In this document: positions 5,715 to 6,473 of the stretch, piece by piece
Layout of the letters: every line of letters begins with the position of its first letter
Position numbering within the stretch: the first letter of the stretch is position 1
Assembly (NCBI GenBank): GCA_902766845.1
Contig: CACXFD010000073.1
Coordinates: forward strand, 1 to 6,473
From: an uncultured Lachnospiraceae bacterium
GTDB lineage: Bacteria; Bacillota; Clostridia; Lachnospirales; Lachnospiraceae
Direction: 5' to 3'
Length of the DNA stretch: 6,473 nt
Notes under the pieces: generated by a model
What the model saw: only the letters and a program-made list of their open reading frames with translations
Told to the model about the DNA's origin: nothing
Database searches by the model: none
Translations under genes and position numbers: made by a program

Positions 5715-6473
5715 TCAGCGGGCCATCTGCTTGGCGACTTCTTCCGCGAAGTTCTCTTCCTTCTTCGCCATGCCTTCGCCGGTCTCGTAACGGACAAAGC
5801 CCTTCACGCACAGCTTGGCGCCGGCCGCCTTGGCGACGCTGTCCACGTACGCGGCCACGGACTGCTTGCCGTCCTCTGCCTTGACATAGACCTGATCCAT
5901 CAGGCAGATCTCCTTGAGCTCCTTGTTCAGGCGGCCCATCACCGCGCCCTCGATGACCTTTTCGGGCTTGCCGGCCATCTTCGGATCGTTCGCGATCTGC
6001 GTGCGCAGGATCTCGATCTCATGCGCCTTGTACTCTTCGCTGACTTCCGCGTCCGTGGTGTAAACGGGCTTCAGAGCCGCGATCTGCATCGCGACGTTGC
6101 GGCCCATCTCGCAGACCGCGTCATTCACGACGTCCGTCACGATGTCCACGAGCACGCCGATCTTGCCGCCCGCATGGATATAAGAGACCAGGACGCCTTC
6201 CGGCTCTTCCAGCTTCCGGAAGCGGCGGATGTTCATGTTCTCGCCGATCACGGAGATCTCTTCCGACAGCGCCTGACGCACGGTCAGGGCGGTATCTTTC
6301 AGCCAGGGCTCCTCAAAGAACGCCTCGATGTCCGTGTTCTCGGACGCCATGGCCTGAGCGGCCACGTCCGCGACATAGGACAGGAACTTCTCGTTCTTCG
6401 CGACGAAGTCCGTCTCGGCGTTGACTTCCACGATCACGGCCTTCTTCGCGTCATCGCTGACGAGCGTGGAGAC
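5715..6473 (-). CDS. tsf: Translation elongation factor Ts, N-terminus outside the window
   Basis: EF-Ts is the cytoplasmic nucleotide-exchange factor that releases GDP from EF-Tu so that it can bind GTP and aminoacyl-tRNA again. The visible part has 252 residues, open to the right edge. It starts VSTLVSDDAKKA and runs into the core signature VIVEVNAETDFVAKNEKF (13-30). The second core subdomain has SYIHAGGKIGVLVDI (97-111). A helical stretch KPEKVIEGAVMGRLNKELKE (169-188) corresponds to the coiled-coil region, and the C-terminal FVRYETGEG (226-234) precedes a helical tail ending in KQMAR. Roughly 55-60 N-terminal residues are missing, including the UBA-like domain and TDVGM-type EF-Tu contacts. 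A GTG at 6437 is an internal codon, not the start. The gene usually follows rpsB, which would lie to the right. Here a terminator follows at once instead of pyrH. Confidence 0.97.
   Translation of the reverse strand, partial: VSTLVSDDAKKAVIVEVNAETDFVAKNEKFLSYVADVAAQAMASENTDIEAFFEEPWLKDTALTVRQALSEEISVIGENMNIRRFRKLEEPEGVLVSYIHAGGKIGVLVDIVTDVVNDAVCEMGRNVAMQIAALKPVYTTDAEVSEEYKAHEIEILRTQIANDPKMAGKPEKVIEGAVMGRLNKELKEICLMDQVYVKAEDGKQSVAAYVDSVAKAAGAKLCVKGFVRYETGEGMAKKEENFAEEVAKQMAR

Noticed and set aside
6402..6437. GTG at 6437 as a start for EF-Ts
   Set aside because: It is the valine of the core signature VIVEVNAETDF. The frame stays open to the window edge, and EF-Ts needs the missing N-terminal domain.

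Overview
The window reads as ordinary chromosomal DNA from a GC-rich member of the Bacillota, class Clostridia, most likely a Lachnospiraceae-type organism. This rests on three things: the family style of the MurE, FtsK/SpoIIIE and EF-Ts proteins, strong AGGAGG-type ribosome binding sites, and intrinsic terminators with U-tracts. The lineage is an inference from remembered protein flavour, not from a search. All four real genes lie on the minus strand, so transcription runs from high to low coordinates. The long open frames on the plus strand are antisense shadows of GC-rich codons.

Layout in transcription order. (1) 6473-5715: most of tsf (elongation factor Ts), with its N-terminus beyond the right edge. 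It ends in a textbook intrinsic terminator (5647-5689). (2) 5626-4835: a four-helix membrane protein with two DUF3592-like soluble domains. Its ribosome binding site starts only a few bases after the terminator's T-tract. (3) 4834-4614: an AT-richer control region. A long hairpin terminator (4696-4754) has a 3' arm that also carries the -35 element of the next promoter (-10 TATAAT at 4683-4678). A short leader and an AGGAGG site follow. (4) 4613-1146: ftsK/spoIIIE, a DNA translocase of 1155 residues that probably starts at TTG. It has a long basic N-terminal tail and a very long low-complexity linker. (5) 1058-1: murE, the cell-wall tripeptide ligase, cut by the left edge. It has no promoter of its own that I can see and is probably co-transcribed with ftsK. 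A GC-rich hairpin sits in the gap between them.

Functionally, ftsK and murE form a plausible transcription unit for division and chromosome segregation plus peptidoglycan precursor synthesis. The tsf end belongs to a translation operon that closes here, without the pyrH gene that commonly follows tsf. I see no mobile element, CRISPR array, RNA gene or phage feature, and no convincing evidence of a new biological system. The points worth a second look are local: the promoter nested in a terminator, the TTG start of ftsK, the unusual FtsK architecture, the two-domain DUF3592 protein inserted after tsf, and the murE start.
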